From: Sporosarcina sp.
Lineage (GTDB): Bacteria > Bacillota > Bacilli > Bacillales_A > Planococcaceae
Direction of reading: 5' to 3'
Length of the DNA: 64,000 nt
NCBI GenBank assembly: GCA_029257435.1
Contig: JARIBI010000249.1
Coordinates: forward strand, 1 to 64,000
The notes under the pieces were generated by a model. That model saw only the letters and a program-made list of their open reading frames with translations. It was not told the DNA's origin and did not search any database. Positions 19,510 to 28,807 of the stretch are shown here, in pieces (within the stretch, counting starts at the first letter, position 1; every line of letters begins with the position of its first letter). Made by a program: the position numbers and the translations under genes.

Positions 19510-20766
19510 TCAATTTTGACTCTTTATCGTTTCCAACTCGCGAATGAGATAGTACAAAGCAAAGTTGGCTGCACGCAAACGATTGGTGTTACGGGATCCA
19601 GATAACCGAAGCTGATACGATTTTGTTCTATCTTTAATTGCAAGACCTATCCAAACCGTTCCTGCAGGTTTTCCATCATGTGTATCCGGCCCAGCGGCGC
19701 CAGTTAATCCGATTCCGATATCTGTTTGGAAATATTCACGGATTTTTTCTGCCAATGCTTCTGCACATTCAGAGCTAACCGTACCGTAAGTTTCGATTCG
19801 TTTTCTATCTAATCCAAGCTGATCTATTTTAGCTTGTACATCATAAACCGTCATACCGCCTTTTAAAGAGGCACTAATTCCAGGTTCTTCTGCAAGCAAT
19901 GCGGTGAAAAGTCCCGCGGTTAAACTTTCTGCTGCCGAAATCGATAAACCTGTACTTATCAGTAATGACGCCGCTTTGGAGGACAGCGTATCCTCATCAA
20001 TCCCATAAATAAATTCGCCAACTTGGTTATGCAGTTCAGATAGAACCGGATCTATTAAACTGTGTGCAGCTTCAGCCGTTTTAGCTTTTGCAGTTATCCG
20101 AAGTGTCACCGCATCTTTTGAAGCTAAAGGCGCAATGGTTGGATTGGTTTGAGATTCCAACAAGTCTTGCACTTTATGCTCAAGTTCTGCTTCTCCAATT
20201 CCAAAAAACTTTACGACAGTCGAAACAATAATTTCCTTACTACCTGACAGTCGCTGTAAATATGGGATTCCCTCGTCTCGGAACATCGGCTCCATTTCAT
20301 GCGGAGGTCCTGGCAATAGCATATAGGTTTTTTCATTCACCGTAATTGCCATTCCAGGTGCCATCCCAAATCGATTTTCCAGCACTACAGAATCTTTCAA
20401 AACGAGCGCCTGCTTTTTATTGTTTTCGGTCATTGGTCTCCCCGTACGTTCAAAATACGCTTCGATCGACTGCAATGCCTTTTTGTTGGATTCGAGCTCA
20501 ACCCCTGCATGACGTGCTATTGTCTCTTTTGTTAAATCATCTTTAGTCGGTCCTAATCCGCCTGAGAAGATGATTAGATCTGCTCTCCTCTCAGCGATTC
20601 GAATTGTTTCTTCCAACCGCGCCGGATTATCTCCAACAACTGTTTGATAATGTACATCCACTCCGATATCAGCAAGTTGTGCAGACATGAATTTTGCATT
20701 TGTATTGGTGATTTGACCGAGCAATAACTCGGATCCAACTGCTATGATTTCTGCTCGCATCGACAA
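19510..20766 (-). CDS. cinA: CinA-family protein (nicotinamide-nucleotide amidase / competence-damage protein)
   Basis: Two-domain protein of 418 aa. The N-terminal MoaB-like domain (about 1-170) begins RAEIIAVGSELLLGQI and has FSGGLGPTKDDLT; the C-terminal domain carries SAAESLTAGLF and GAAGPDTHDGKPAGTVWIGL, the amidase signature. Family members deamidate NMN and hydrolyse ADP-ribose compounds in NAD recycling; in naturally competent bacteria the gene is co-induced with recA. It lies between pgsA and recA as in many Firmicutes. Confidence 0.95.
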   Translation of the reverse strand: MSMRAEIIAVGSELLLGQITNTNAKFMSAQLADIGVDVHYQTVVGDNPARLEETIRIAERRADLIIFSGGLGPTKDDLTKETIARHAGVELESNKKALQSIEAYFERTGRPMTENNKKQALVLKDSVVLENRFGMAPGMAITVNEKTYMLLPGPPHEMEPMFRDEGIPYLQRLSGSKEIIVSTVVKFFGIGEAELEHKVQDLLESQTNPTIAPLASKDAVTLRITAKAKTAEAAHSLIDPVLSELHNQVGEFIYGIDEDTLSSKAASLLISTGLSISAAESLTAGLFTALLAEEPGISASLKGGMTVYDVQAKIDQLGLDRKRIETYGTVSSECAEALAEKIREYFQTDIGIGLTGAAGPDTHDGKPAGTVWIGLAIKDRTKSYQLRLSGSRNTNRLRAANFALYYLIRELETIKSQN

Positions 20767-20775
20767 TCTCCCTCT

Positions 20776-21354
20776 TTACATCGATTTCGTAAGGACGCTT
20801 TTGTTTTTCATGAAATATTCTAATCCTGACCATATTGTAAAGAACAGACAAATGTACAACATGATTGTTCCAAAAGGAACGTGAATAGCTTCAAAGAAAA
20901 TATTATTCAATAGTAAAGATGAAATCGCTAAAATTTGAGTGACAGTTTTAATTTTCCCTAGCTGATTAGCAGCTACCACTTCTCCTTCACCTGCTAATAG
21001 AAGTCGCAATCCAGTAACCGCGAATTCCCGGCTAATGATAATAATAACAACCCATGAAGGGGCTAATCCGAATTCAACTAATATGATAAATGCCGCAGAA
21101 ACGAGCAGTTTGTCAGCTAACGGATCCAAAAACTTTCCCATATTGGTAACTAGGTTGTTTTTCCGCGCAATGTATCCATCCAGCCAATCTGTTGCAGAAG
21201 CAAATATGAATATAAGACCGCCAATGAATTGTTCAATAGGCATTGTAGCACCGCCGATTGTCAGTTGCCCCATTCCAAAGTCCGCTAACATAAATACGAT
21301 AAATACAGGAATTAGTAAGACGCGCGAAACGGTTATTTTATTCGGTAAGTTCAT
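20776..21354 (-). CDS. pgsA: CDP-diacylglycerol-glycerol-3-phosphate 3-phosphatidyltransferase
   Basis: Integral membrane enzyme making phosphatidylglycerophosphate, the committed step to phosphatidylglycerol. 192 aa from ATG 21354 ([16 protein letters not shown]), with GAGGG 11 nt upstream; the track's GTG four codons earlier overlaps the ribosome-binding site. The CDP-alcohol phosphotransferase signature DG-x2-AR-x8-G-x3-D-x3-D is complete in [19 protein letters not shown] followed by LDPLADK. Four or more hydrophobic segments are visible. It follows ymfM beyond two hairpins. Confidence 0.96.
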   Translation of the reverse strand: MNLPNKITVSRVLLIPVFIVFMLADFGMGQLTIGGATMPIEQFIGGLIFIFASATDWLDGYIARKNNLVTNMGKFLDPLADKLLVSAAFIILVEFGLAPSWVVIIIISREFAVTGLRLLLAGEGEVVAANQLGKIKTVTQILAISSLLLNNIFFEAIHVPFGTIMLYICLFFTIWSGLEYFMKNKSVLTKSM

Positions 21355-21394
21355 AGTGTAATGCACCCTCTTTTCCTTAGTTTTACTCTTTGAA

Positions 21395-21419
21395 AAGCCC
21401 TGCCTTCCAGCAGGGCTTA
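21395..21419 (-). terminator. Second hairpin between ymfM and pgsA
   Basis: On the minus strand AAGCCCTGC, 5-nt loop, GCAGGGCTT then TTC. It lies just behind the first terminator, so the two form a tandem structure. Confidence 0.7.
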
Positions 21420-21421
21420 AA

Positions 21422-21447
21422 GAAAAAAGTCATCTTCGCAGATGACT
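21422..21447 (-). terminator. Terminator of ymfM
   Basis: On the minus strand AGTCATC, loop, GATGACT followed by TTTTTTC, directly after the ymfM stop. Confidence 0.85.
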
Positions 21448-21451
21448 ATTC

Positions 21452-22360
21452 TCATTTTTTATATTCAATAACGATATTTTGAATCATATTATCATTGGGA
21501 TAAGTTAGTGATTGACCATTCACCAGAATCTCTGTAAATTGAGTCCGCGCTACACGAATTCTTACAGATTGCTGACCCGCTAAGTCAAGCTCAGCTTCTT
21601 CCCCGTTTTTCATTACGCGTGCACCGTTGGGAAGAAGTTCTTCCCCATTTTGATTGGTAACTCCAATCCATGATTCGCCGCCATCTTTCACTTTGACGGA
21701 TAGATTGAAGGTATCTGCATTTTCCAGCGTGAACGTTGTTGTTTCACCGTTTACTGCACCTTGTGTAAGCGTCTGTTCAGGGGCTGGTTCTTCTTCAGGC
21801 TCTTCCTCAGGTTCGTTCGGCTTATTTGCATCTTCTTTAGAATCTGCATCTTTGCCATCCTCACCTTTGTTTCCATCTGATTTAGAATCATCAGGTTTTT
21901 TGTTATCAACTGTAATCTCATCGGATGATCCTACTTCAGGTTTCGGCGTATTTGCTTGGTGTTTATAAAGAAAAATAACAACAGCAAGAATGACGATGAT
22001 AAACAGAGCAGCAATGATTTTAGGAAGAACTTCATTCATTCTGCCGGATTTCATATACCCTGCTTTTTGTGACAGTTGGGGTGCACTTCGTTGAATTTCC
22101 TCTTCTTTCATTTGTTCTGAGGATTCGTTTTCACGATATAATGACAACATCTCTTGTGCATCTAGCCCTACTGCTTCAGCGTATTGCTTAATAAATGCCC
22201 GAACATAAAATGAACCAGGCATCATACTGTAGTCTTCGTTTTCAATTCCAGCCAAATACCGTTTCTGAATCTTAGTAATTGCTTGTAAGTCATCCAAGGT
22301 ATATCCTTTTGCTTTTCTCGCCTCTTTAAGGCGATCGCCTAAACCGGACAACTTTATCAC
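21452..22360 (-). CDS. ymfM: RodZ-like membrane protein YmfM
   Basis: Bitopic membrane protein of 302 aa linked to cell-shape control. The cytoplasmic HTH_25 domain (about residues 5-70, LKEARKAKGYTLDDLQAITK) is followed by a basic juxtamembrane stretch, one transmembrane helix (about 113-132, IIAALFIIVILAVVIFLYKH), a very acidic Asp/Glu/Pro/Lys-rich linker (about 140-200) and a C-terminal DUF4115 domain. This matches the RodZ architecture. It lies at the B. subtilis position between ymfK and pgsA. Confidence 0.92.
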   Translation of the reverse strand: MIKLSGLGDRLKEARKAKGYTLDDLQAITKIQKRYLAGIENEDYSMMPGSFYVRAFIKQYAEAVGLDAQEMLSLYRENESSEQMKEEEIQRSAPQLSQKAGYMKSGRMNEVLPKIIAALFIIVILAVVIFLYKHQANTPKPEVGSSDEITVDNKKPDDSKSDGNKGEDGKDADSKEDANKPNEPEEEPEEEPAPEQTLTQGAVNGETTTFTLENADTFNLSVKVKDGGESWIGVTNQNGEELLPNGARVMKNGEEAELDLAGQQSVRIRVARTQFTEILVNGQSLTYPNDNMIQNIVIEYKK

Positions 22361-22369
22361 CTGCCTGTT

Positions 22370-23167
22370 TTAAAAATTGAACATCCCAAAGCCGCCCGCG
22401 CCATCACGGCCAGAAATCATCCCGTTGTTTTGAATGACCTCGTATGTAATCTCCTGCTCGGGTGTTGTACGCAGTTCGATAATGTAATCAAAATCTTCGA
22501 TTGAGTATTCGGAGTGCTGAACGAACATGTCAGGATGCTCGACAACTTTTGTTGAAGGGAGCCGCATCATTTCACGGACTAATTGCATATGACGTTCGTC
22601 TTCAGCCTTCCTCGTAACAATCCCATCTAAAATGAAAATATTATCTTTTGAAAATTCATCACCCATTAAACTGTTGCGGACTGTCTGTTTAATCATCGTT
22701 GATGAAAGAAAAATCCACTTTTTGTTTGCACAGACACTTGCAGCAACAACAGATTCCGTTTTTCCAACACGTGGCATTCCCCGAATCCCTACGAGCTTGT
22801 GTCCATCTGTTTTAAAGATTTCCGCCATGAAGTCTACGAGAACCCCCAACTCACTGCGAAGGAATCTAAATGTTTTACGATCATCGACAGTACGCTGGAT
22901 ATACCTTCCGTGGCGTACAGCGAGAACGTCCCGTAACTTCGGTTCTCTAATCTTACGGATTTCAATTTGTTCCATCGTGGAGGCGATTAATTCAAACCGT
23001 CTGATTTGGTCATCATCTTCTGTTCGTACAAGCATCCCGCGCGTATTGCCGTCTACTCCATTAATGGTAACAATGTTGACTCGGAGCATCCCCAGCAATG
23101 TAGCAATATCCCCCAAAAGACCGGGACGATTCACTTGCAAATTGTATTCCAGATACCACTCACCCAA
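22370..23167 (-). CDS. ymfK: DUF3388 protein YmfK
   Basis: Conserved Bacillales protein of unknown function, 265 aa from TTG 23167 (M-GEWYLEYNLQVNRPG), which has AAAGGAG 8 nt upstream; the GTG used in the track overlaps that Shine-Dalgarno. The N-terminus resembles an ACT regulatory domain (NRPGLLGDIATLLGMLRVNI), and a P-loop-like GIRGMPRVGKTE occurs near residue 125. That would suit a small-molecule-sensing NTPase, but this is inference. It follows ymfI; B. subtilis has ymfJ in between, which is missing here. Confidence 0.88.
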   Translation of the reverse strand: MGEWYLEYNLQVNRPGLLGDIATLLGMLRVNIVTINGVDGNTRGMLVRTEDDDQIRRFELIASTMEQIEIRKIREPKLRDVLAVRHGRYIQRTVDDRKTFRFLRSELGVLVDFMAEIFKTDGHKLVGIRGMPRVGKTESVVAASVCANKKWIFLSSTMIKQTVRNSLMGDEFSKDNIFILDGIVTRKAEDERHMQLVREMMRLPSTKVVEHPDMFVQHSEYSIEDFDYIIELRTTPEQEITYEVIQNNGMISGRDGAGGFGMFNF

Positions 23168-23303
23168 TGGAATCACTCCTTTGTCTGTTCACCACTCATT
23201 GGATAGGACGCAAAAAACACAGCTTAGTTTCTATAATAGCTGAATTAGTGCTTGAGTGAAAGCGAAAAACTAAAACAAGGAGACCTGGTTGACATGGAAT
23301 GGA

Positions 23304-24038
23304 TCAGATATACCAGCCGCCGTTCAACTTCAAAATCTCTCCAGTCATATAATCGGCTTTGCCGCTCGTTAAAAAGTTGACCAAATCTGCTACTTCTGAA
23401 GGTCTTCCAGGGATCATTAATGGGATTTCCTCCATAACCATCGCTCTTTCCTCTTCGGGAATTTCTTCATTCATTCGCGTTTCAATCCACCCCGGCGCAA
23501 TACCATTCACCCTAATTCCGCCGTATGCAGCTTCTTTTGCATAAGCTTTGACAAACGCATGCTGCGCACCTTTGACACTTGAGTACATCACTTCACCCGC
23601 AGCCCCTGCACTGCCCCATATAGAGCCTATAAAGACGACATATGAAACTGAATAGGAACGCAATCCAGCAGAAAGTAAACTAATCAATCGAACTGGATTT
23701 TGAACATGGACCCGCCATAATGACTCCATCTCGTCTTCTGTTGTCTCCGTCAAAAGTTTTAGCATCGATTGACCATTGGCCACAATAATTGCCTGAACGT
23801 CAGTCAACTGAGCAGCTAAACGATCGGCTGCTCCAAGCTGACCTAAATCTGATTGAACACATTGAAATTCACCAGACGGATAATTCGTGGTGAGAACTTG
23901 TTGAAGCTTATTGACCGTCTGCTGGCCATTGTTGTAATGCAAATATAATGACCATCCTTCAGACGCTAACTTCTCACAGATAGCTTCACCAATTCCGCCG
24001 GACGCACCGAGTACAAGAGCCCAGCGTCCGCTGCTCAC
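23304..24038 (-). CDS. ymfI: SDR oxidoreductase YmfI, EF-P 5-aminopentanone reductase
   Basis: Short-chain dehydrogenase of 244 aa with the cofactor loop GASGGIGEAI, a catalytic serine in VFIGSIWGS and the YSSVK (Tyr-x3-Lys) pair. In B. subtilis YmfI reduces 5-aminopentanone to 5-aminopentanol on Lys32 of elongation factor P, which is needed for swarming and polyproline translation. Context supports that role: it overlaps ymfH by 4 nt and ymfF is next upstream, both associated with EF-P modification. Without the context it could be mistaken for FabG. Confidence 0.92.
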   Translation of the reverse strand: MSSGRWALVLGASGGIGEAICEKLASEGWSLYLHYNNGQQTVNKLQQVLTTNYPSGEFQCVQSDLGQLGAADRLAAQLTDVQAIIVANGQSMLKLLTETTEDEMESLWRVHVQNPVRLISLLSAGLRSYSVSYVVFIGSIWGSAGAAGEVMYSSVKGAQHAFVKAYAKEAAYGGIRVNGIAPGWIETRMNEEIPEEERAMVMEEIPLMIPGRPSEVADLVNFLTSGKADYMTGEILKLNGGWYI

Positions 24039-25333
24039 TCAGATTTCTCCGATGGATAAATTATCATGGTCGTTTGTCCGCCTTCATAATACAGGTTTTC
24101 AAAAGCTGATTTCAACTGGTCTGTTGTCAATCCTTCCAACACCGGTACAACATCGAACAAATTCATCTCATTAAAATTATAATGTGTGAACTGATTGGCT
24201 ATATACTCTGGAGAATTCAAAGCCCTCATAAATAAGCCGATACGCTTCTTGCGAATACGCTCAAGCTGCTCCTCTTTAATTGACCAATTATTTTTTGCAT
24301 TCTCAAAAACACTTTTGATTAGTTTTTCAAGTTCTTCAGGCTTTTCAGTATCAGAACCAATTGCTGCGAATCCAAATCCGTTTTCCAGATTGAATTCATA
24401 GGAGAACGATTCATCAATCAAGCCCTCGTTATAAGCCTTCGTAAAGAAGTCAGAAGATCTGCCAAACAATATATCCAGTGTTACATCGGATGCTAACTCT
24501 CGAATCAGCATTTCTTTTCCAGACATGTCTGTATTCCGGCATTTTGTGCCGATCATCAATTTAGGTTTAGAGACATCCATATACAGCTCACTGCGTTTTT
24601 GGGCGGCGTAATCTGGCTCGCTTGGGAAACTGCGGACAACAGGTTCAGGTGAATCGAAAGATTTCGCTTGCTGATCTTGCTCCACAAACTTCAGCATTTC
24701 TTCAGGATCTACATTCCCTACCGCAAAGAAAACCATATTGGATGGATGGTAAAAAGTTTCATAGCACTCGTACAGATGCTCTGCGGTAATATCTTGTATC
24801 GTTTCTACAGTCCCAGCAATGTCAATTCGGACTGGATGATTTTCAAACAAGTTTTCGATTGTACCAAAGTATTGGCGCCAATCTGCCTGGTCATCATACA
24901 TCGTAATCTCTTGCGCAATGATTCCTTTTTCTTTCTCCACCGTTTTTTCAGTGAAATATGGCTGCTGAACAAAGTCGAGCAAAGTTTTTGTATTCTCATA
25001 TAACTCAGATGTCGATGAAAACAAATACGAGGTTCGAGTAAAAGAAGTGAATGCATTCGCCGCAGCTGCGTTTTGACTGAACTGCTGGAACACATCTCCA
25101 TCTTCTTTTTCAAACATTTTATGTTCTAAGAAATGGGCAATTCCGTCTGGCACAGTTATGAGTTCTTTACCGCCTCTCGGTATGAACGTCCGATCCACTG
25201 AACCATACTTCGTAGTAAATGTTACATATGTTTTTGAAAACCCTTCCTTCGGGAGGACATAGACATTAAGTCCGTTATCAAGTTTTTGATGATAAAGCGT
25301 TTCCTGCAGCTGATCAAAGTGAATTTTATTCAT
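24035..25333 (-). CDS. ymfH: M16-family peptidase-like protein YmfH (EF-P modification associated)
   Basis: Insulinase-superfamily protein of 432 aa. The zinc motif HxxEH is present (AHFLEHKMFE, about residue 70), with a distal glutamate plausibly in EKEKGIIAQEI, so this is the catalytically competent partner of a two-gene pair. The gene overlaps ymfF by 8 nt and ymfI by 4 nt, giving one co-translated unit. In B. subtilis the YmfF-YmfH-YmfI set is associated with 5-aminopentanol modification of EF-P. Confidence 0.92.
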   Translation of the reverse strand: MNKIHFDQLQETLYHQKLDNGLNVYVLPKEGFSKTYVTFTTKYGSVDRTFIPRGGKELITVPDGIAHFLEHKMFEKEDGDVFQQFSQNAAAANAFTSFTRTSYLFSSTSELYENTKTLLDFVQQPYFTEKTVEKEKGIIAQEITMYDDQADWRQYFGTIENLFENHPVRIDIAGTVETIQDITAEHLYECYETFYHPSNMVFFAVGNVDPEEMLKFVEQDQQAKSFDSPEPVVRSFPSEPDYAAQKRSELYMDVSKPKLMIGTKCRNTDMSGKEMLIRELASDVTLDILFGRSSDFFTKAYNEGLIDESFSYEFNLENGFGFAAIGSDTEKPEELEKLIKSVFENAKNNWSIKEEQLERIRKKRIGLFMRALNSPEYIANQFTHYNFNEMNLFDVVPVLEGLTTDQLKSAFENLYYEGGQTTMIIYPSEKSE

Positions 25334-26615
25334 GATTCATTGCCTCCCTTCCAGAAAGAAGATACGTGATTTCCTTTGTTAATAACGCAGCCATCTCCTG
25401 GATATCCTCTTTCGTCACACGCTCCCACTTCTCTATGAGCTTATCCGATGTAAAGTTTTCATCTAATAATTTATATTGGTCATATATTTCAATCTGCCCT
25501 TTCGCAGAATCGAACGAACTGCGGATGCTATTTGACAATAGCGCAAGTGTTTGTTGAATTTCCAAATCGGAAATATCACCATTACGCAGTGCATCTACCT
25601 GTTGATCAATCAGCGAAGCAGTTTTCTCTTCTTGTTCAGCATCAATTCCAGACATGATATAAAGCAATCCATAATGGGATGCATAAGAACTCGAACAATA
25701 ATAAGCGAGACTCTCTTTTTCACGAACATTGATAAACAATTTACTATGGGCAAATCCGCCTAATACACCGTTCATCATTTGCATTTTCGGATAATCCGGA
25801 TGCTTAAATCCTACCGGCGTACTGTAAGCCATGTTCAGCTTGCCTTGCTTCATGTCTTGTTTTTCACGGATATGTTTAGAAGCAGATACTTCTTTATTTA
25901 CATTAGATGCTGCAGCTGGCACAGAATTACGTGTTCCTTCTGCAAATGGAAATAGTGTTTGCGCACGATCTATGAGCTGTTCCGTATCAACATCCCCTAA
26001 GATATAAATGTCAATAGTATCTTCATTCATCATTTGATTATACGTCTTTTTTAACAACTCGCTCGTTACAGCTGAAACTGTTTGTTCTGTTCCTGAAGAG
26101 GATAAAGACGCCGGCCGACCCGAGCGTATGAGTTCAAGCATTCTTTTGTTCGCATATCGGGTTTTATCATTATAAATAGATCCGATTCGGTCAATAATTG
26201 TTTGTTTTTCTCTTTCAACAATTGCTTCGTCAAAAGTTTCACCTGCCAGATTAGGCTTAAATAAGCTCTCTGTAACAAGTGTTAAAAGCTGCTCAAAAAC
26301 TGGCACTTCAGGATTACGCAGATACTCTTCGTTTACACTTTCTGCATATACCGTAAAGATATGCTCGTTCCCTCTTTTACCTGTGTCCGTATAGTATACA
26401 GCACCGTAAAGTTCTTCTAAGGCCTGTCTTAGCTTTGTGCGAGTCGGATATTGCGCAGATGAATCCTCCAATACATTGGCAAGGACTGTGCGTGCCGCAG
26501 CGGTTTCTTCTGTCAAAGGAGCTGTAAATTTTATAGCTACACTTACGGTTTTAAACTGTGCAGTCTGACGTGTATACAAATTCACGCCAGATTGCAGTTC
26601 GGTTTTATGGAACAT
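25326..26615 (-). CDS. ymfF: M16-family non-catalytic partner YmfF (EF-P modification associated)
   Basis: Second M16-superfamily protein, 429 aa. The region where the HxxEH zinc motif should be reads TVLANVLEDSSAQYPTR, so the catalytic residues are missing; such A/B pairs are common in the M16B group, with one partially inactive subunit. It begins the ymfF-ymfH-ymfI unit, and a sigma-A promoter lies about 90 bp upstream. The fold assignment rests on conserved blocks such as LRQALEELYGAVY and REKESLAYYCSS. Confidence 0.9.
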   Translation of the reverse strand: MFHKTELQSGVNLYTRQTAQFKTVSVAIKFTAPLTEETAAARTVLANVLEDSSAQYPTRTKLRQALEELYGAVYYTDTGKRGNEHIFTVYAESVNEEYLRNPEVPVFEQLLTLVTESLFKPNLAGETFDEAIVEREKQTIIDRIGSIYNDKTRYANKRMLELIRSGRPASLSSSGTEQTVSAVTSELLKKTYNQMMNEDTIDIYILGDVDTEQLIDRAQTLFPFAEGTRNSVPAAASNVNKEVSASKHIREKQDMKQGKLNMAYSTPVGFKHPDYPKMQMMNGVLGGFAHSKLFINVREKESLAYYCSSSYASHYGLLYIMSGIDAEQEEKTASLIDQQVDALRNGDISDLEIQQTLALLSNSIRSSFDSAKGQIEIYDQYKLLDENFTSDKLIEKWERVTKEDIQEMAALLTKEITYLLSGREAMNHE

Positions 26616-26703
26616 GCAAAAAACACCTCAATCTATAGGATAAGTATGTGCTGATTTTTCCACGCTGATTGCGTGTTCAAGTAGTATGCTTCTTTCCAAC
26701 TTC

Positions 26704-26732
26704 ACTATACATTTCCAAACGTTCTCATACAA
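26704..26732 (-). promoter_or_regulatory. Sigma-A promoter upstream of ymfF
   Basis: On the minus strand TTGTAT, 17-bp spacer, TATAGT. An imperfect inverted repeat CGTTC-N10-GAACG (26720-26739) overlaps the -35 and could be an operator. Confidence 0.65.
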
Positions 26733-26747
26733 GTGAACGGTTTTAAC

Positions 26748-26790
26748 AAAAAACTGCCCGAACTGTCCGCAGCGGGACATTTCGAGCAGT
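26748..26790 (-). terminator. Terminator of the ABC transporter operon
   Basis: On the minus strand a long stem ACTGCTCGAAATGTCC / GGACAGTTCGGGCAGT followed by TTTTTTG, just past the second permease stop. Confidence 0.9.
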
Positions 26791-26796
26791 AATTGA

Positions 26797-27759
26797 TTAA
26801 CGAGATCCTTTGATGTACGGATCTCCAATCGCTTTTGGTGCATTTGCTTTTCCGATAAATCCAGCAAGTGCAATGATTGTAAGCGCGTAAGGCAGTATAT
26901 ACAAAAATACAGATGGCACATTTTGCATGAATGGGATCCCAGAAGAACTGATCGCAAGCGCTTGTGCAAAACCAAAGAACAGCGCCGCTCCCATCGCTCC
27001 AATTGGATGCCACTTACCGAAGATCATCGCAGCCAAAGCCATAAAGCCCTGTCCGTTAATCGTTGCATGACCAAAGTCATTCGTCATTGTTTGTGCATAA
27101 ACAGCACCGCCCATTCCTGCAAGACCACCAGAAATGATAACTGCAATATAACGAATTCGGTTTACTTTTATCCCCATCGTGTCCGCTGCCATCGGGTGCT
27201 CCCCAACTGAACGAAGACGTAAACCAAATGGAGTTTTGAAAATAATAAACCAAGCAAGGATTGCAATCGCAACTGCCAGAATAGACGAACCGTAAACCGA
27301 CTTAAAGAACATGGGCCCAAGCACCGGTATGTCCTGTAAAAAAGGAATGTTGAACCGAGGAATTTTTTCCTGGATAAAGTCAGTCTGTCCTTTTCCATAA
27401 ATCATTTTCACAGAGAATAAAGCAATAGCAATTCCCAGCAAGTTAATTGCAACACCCGAAACGACTTGATCTGCTCGGAAGGAGATCGATGCGACTGCGT
27501 GCATGAGTGAGAAGATTGCCGAAACAACCATGGCCGCTAAAATTGAAACCCACGGCGTCCATGCGCCAAATGTATCTACAAAGAATAGGTTGAAGACGAT
27601 TCCTACGAACGCCCCCATAACCATTAGTCCTTCAAGACCAATGTTGATAACACCGGAGCGTTCCGAGAACACACCGCCAATTGCTGTGAAAATTAGAGGC
27701 GCAGCGTAAGCAATCGATATTGGAACGATAAAATAAAGTATATCGAGAAAGCCACCCAT
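26797..27759 (-). CDS. Nucleoside-type ABC transporter permease (NupQ/YufQ-like)
   Basis: Polytopic inner permease of 320 aa from ATG 27759 (MGGFLDILYFIVPISIAYAA), preceded by AAGGAGG; the 14 preceding residues in the track overlap the neighbouring gene. Eight to ten hydrophobic helices and the family landmarks ERSGVINIGLEGLMVMGAF and VGEHPMAADTMGIKVNRIR place it in the branched-chain-amino-acid-like permease family used by BMP-type nucleoside importers. It begins 1 nt after the first permease stop and ends the operon. Substrate (probably purine nucleosides) is inferred from family. Confidence 0.92.
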   Translation of the reverse strand: MGGFLDILYFIVPISIAYAAPLIFTAIGGVFSERSGVINIGLEGLMVMGAFVGIVFNLFFVDTFGAWTPWVSILAAMVVSAIFSLMHAVASISFRADQVVSGVAINLLGIAIALFSVKMIYGKGQTDFIQEKIPRFNIPFLQDIPVLGPMFFKSVYGSSILAVAIAILAWFIIFKTPFGLRLRSVGEHPMAADTMGIKVNRIRYIAVIISGGLAGMGGAVYAQTMTNDFGHATINGQGFMALAAMIFGKWHPIGAMGAALFFGFAQALAISSSGIPFMQNVPSVFLYILPYALTIIALAGFIGKANAPKAIGDPYIKGSR

Positions 27760-27760
27760 C

Positions 27761-28807
27761 TTACTTCGCCTCCTTTTTCTTGCCGATTCGCTGTAATCCA
27801 ACCCGGATAATATAACCGGATGCTACAAAGAAGATAATTAACGCAATGACAATTGATACAATTTCAATCGGAATATCTGCAGCATTTGGCATATTGTTCG
27901 CTCCATATTTAAGCGATCCAAACAAACTAGCGCCAAAAATAACGCCAAGAGGTGTATTAGCACCTAGCAAGGCAACCGCAATTCCATCAAATCCGATACC
28001 CGTAAATCCAGCGCGTGTAGACATATTACCGAACGTTCCAAGTGCCTCCATTGCGCCGCCTAGACCAGCAAAGGCACCTGAAATGACCATTGCCATAACA
28101 ATATTCTTTTTAACACTCATACCTGCATATTGCGCAGCATTTTCGTTGAATCCTACAGATTTAAGTTCGTATCCCAGCTTCATTCTTTCCAGGATAAACC
28201 ACATAATGAAGACCATGAATAGGGCAACAAAGATTCCGTAGTGAAGCGTAGAAAAGTCTGTCAGCTCCGATAAGAAATCTGATCGGAGTGATGCAGTATC
28301 CTGAATTTTGTCTGTCTTAAATCCACCTTTAGCCACAACTTTAATGAGCGCATTCACAAGATGCAATGCAATATAGTTCATCATAATCGTGACAATTACT
28401 TCGTGGACTTTTAATGTGGCTTTCAGCAAGCCTGGAATCAGTCCCCAAAGCGCTCCTGCTGCCGCTGCTGCTAGCAATGCAAGCGGCAAGTGGATGATCT
28501 TTGGTAATTCAAATGCCATACCTACGTAAGCTGCAGCGAACCAGCCTACGATCAGCTGACCTTCAACTCCAATATTGAATAGACCTGTTCTGAAAGCAAA
28601 TGCAACCGCCAGTCCTGCAAGGATATAAGGACTGATTTGACGGATCGTTTCTCCAATCGCATACGAATCTCCAAATATTCCGTTCCAAAGTGCAGTATAA
28701 CCCGCGACCGGATCGTAGCCGCTGACAAGCATGACAACCGCACCTACTAGCAGTCCGAGAATAATTGAAATTACAGGAACTAGCACATTAATTAATCGAT
28801 TAGACAT
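27761..28807 (-). CDS. Nucleoside-type ABC transporter permease (NupP/YufP-like)
   Basis: First permease of the operon, about 348 aa from ATG 28807 (MSNRLINVLVPVISIILG); an ATG three codons earlier is also possible, since the Shine-Dalgarno GAAGG lies between usable spacings. It shows many hydrophobic helices and the paired family motif FRTGLFNIGVEGQLIVGW plus VGFNENAAQYAGMSVKK. The gene overlaps the ATPase stop by a few bases, indicating coupled translation. Acts with the second permease as a heterodimeric channel in the cytoplasmic membrane. Confidence 0.92.
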   Translation of the reverse strand: MSNRLINVLVPVISIILGLLVGAVVMLVSGYDPVAGYTALWNGIFGDSYAIGETIRQISPYILAGLAVAFAFRTGLFNIGVEGQLIVGWFAAAYVGMAFELPKIIHLPLALLAAAAAGALWGLIPGLLKATLKVHEVIVTIMMNYIALHLVNALIKVVAKGGFKTDKIQDTASLRSDFLSELTDFSTLHYGIFVALFMVFIMWFILERMKLGYELKSVGFNENAAQYAGMSVKKNIVMAMVISGAFAGLGGAMEALGTFGNMSTRAGFTGIGFDGIAVALLGANTPLGVIFGASLFGSLKYGANNMPNAADIPIEIVSIVIALIIFFVASGYIIRVGLQRIGKKKEAK

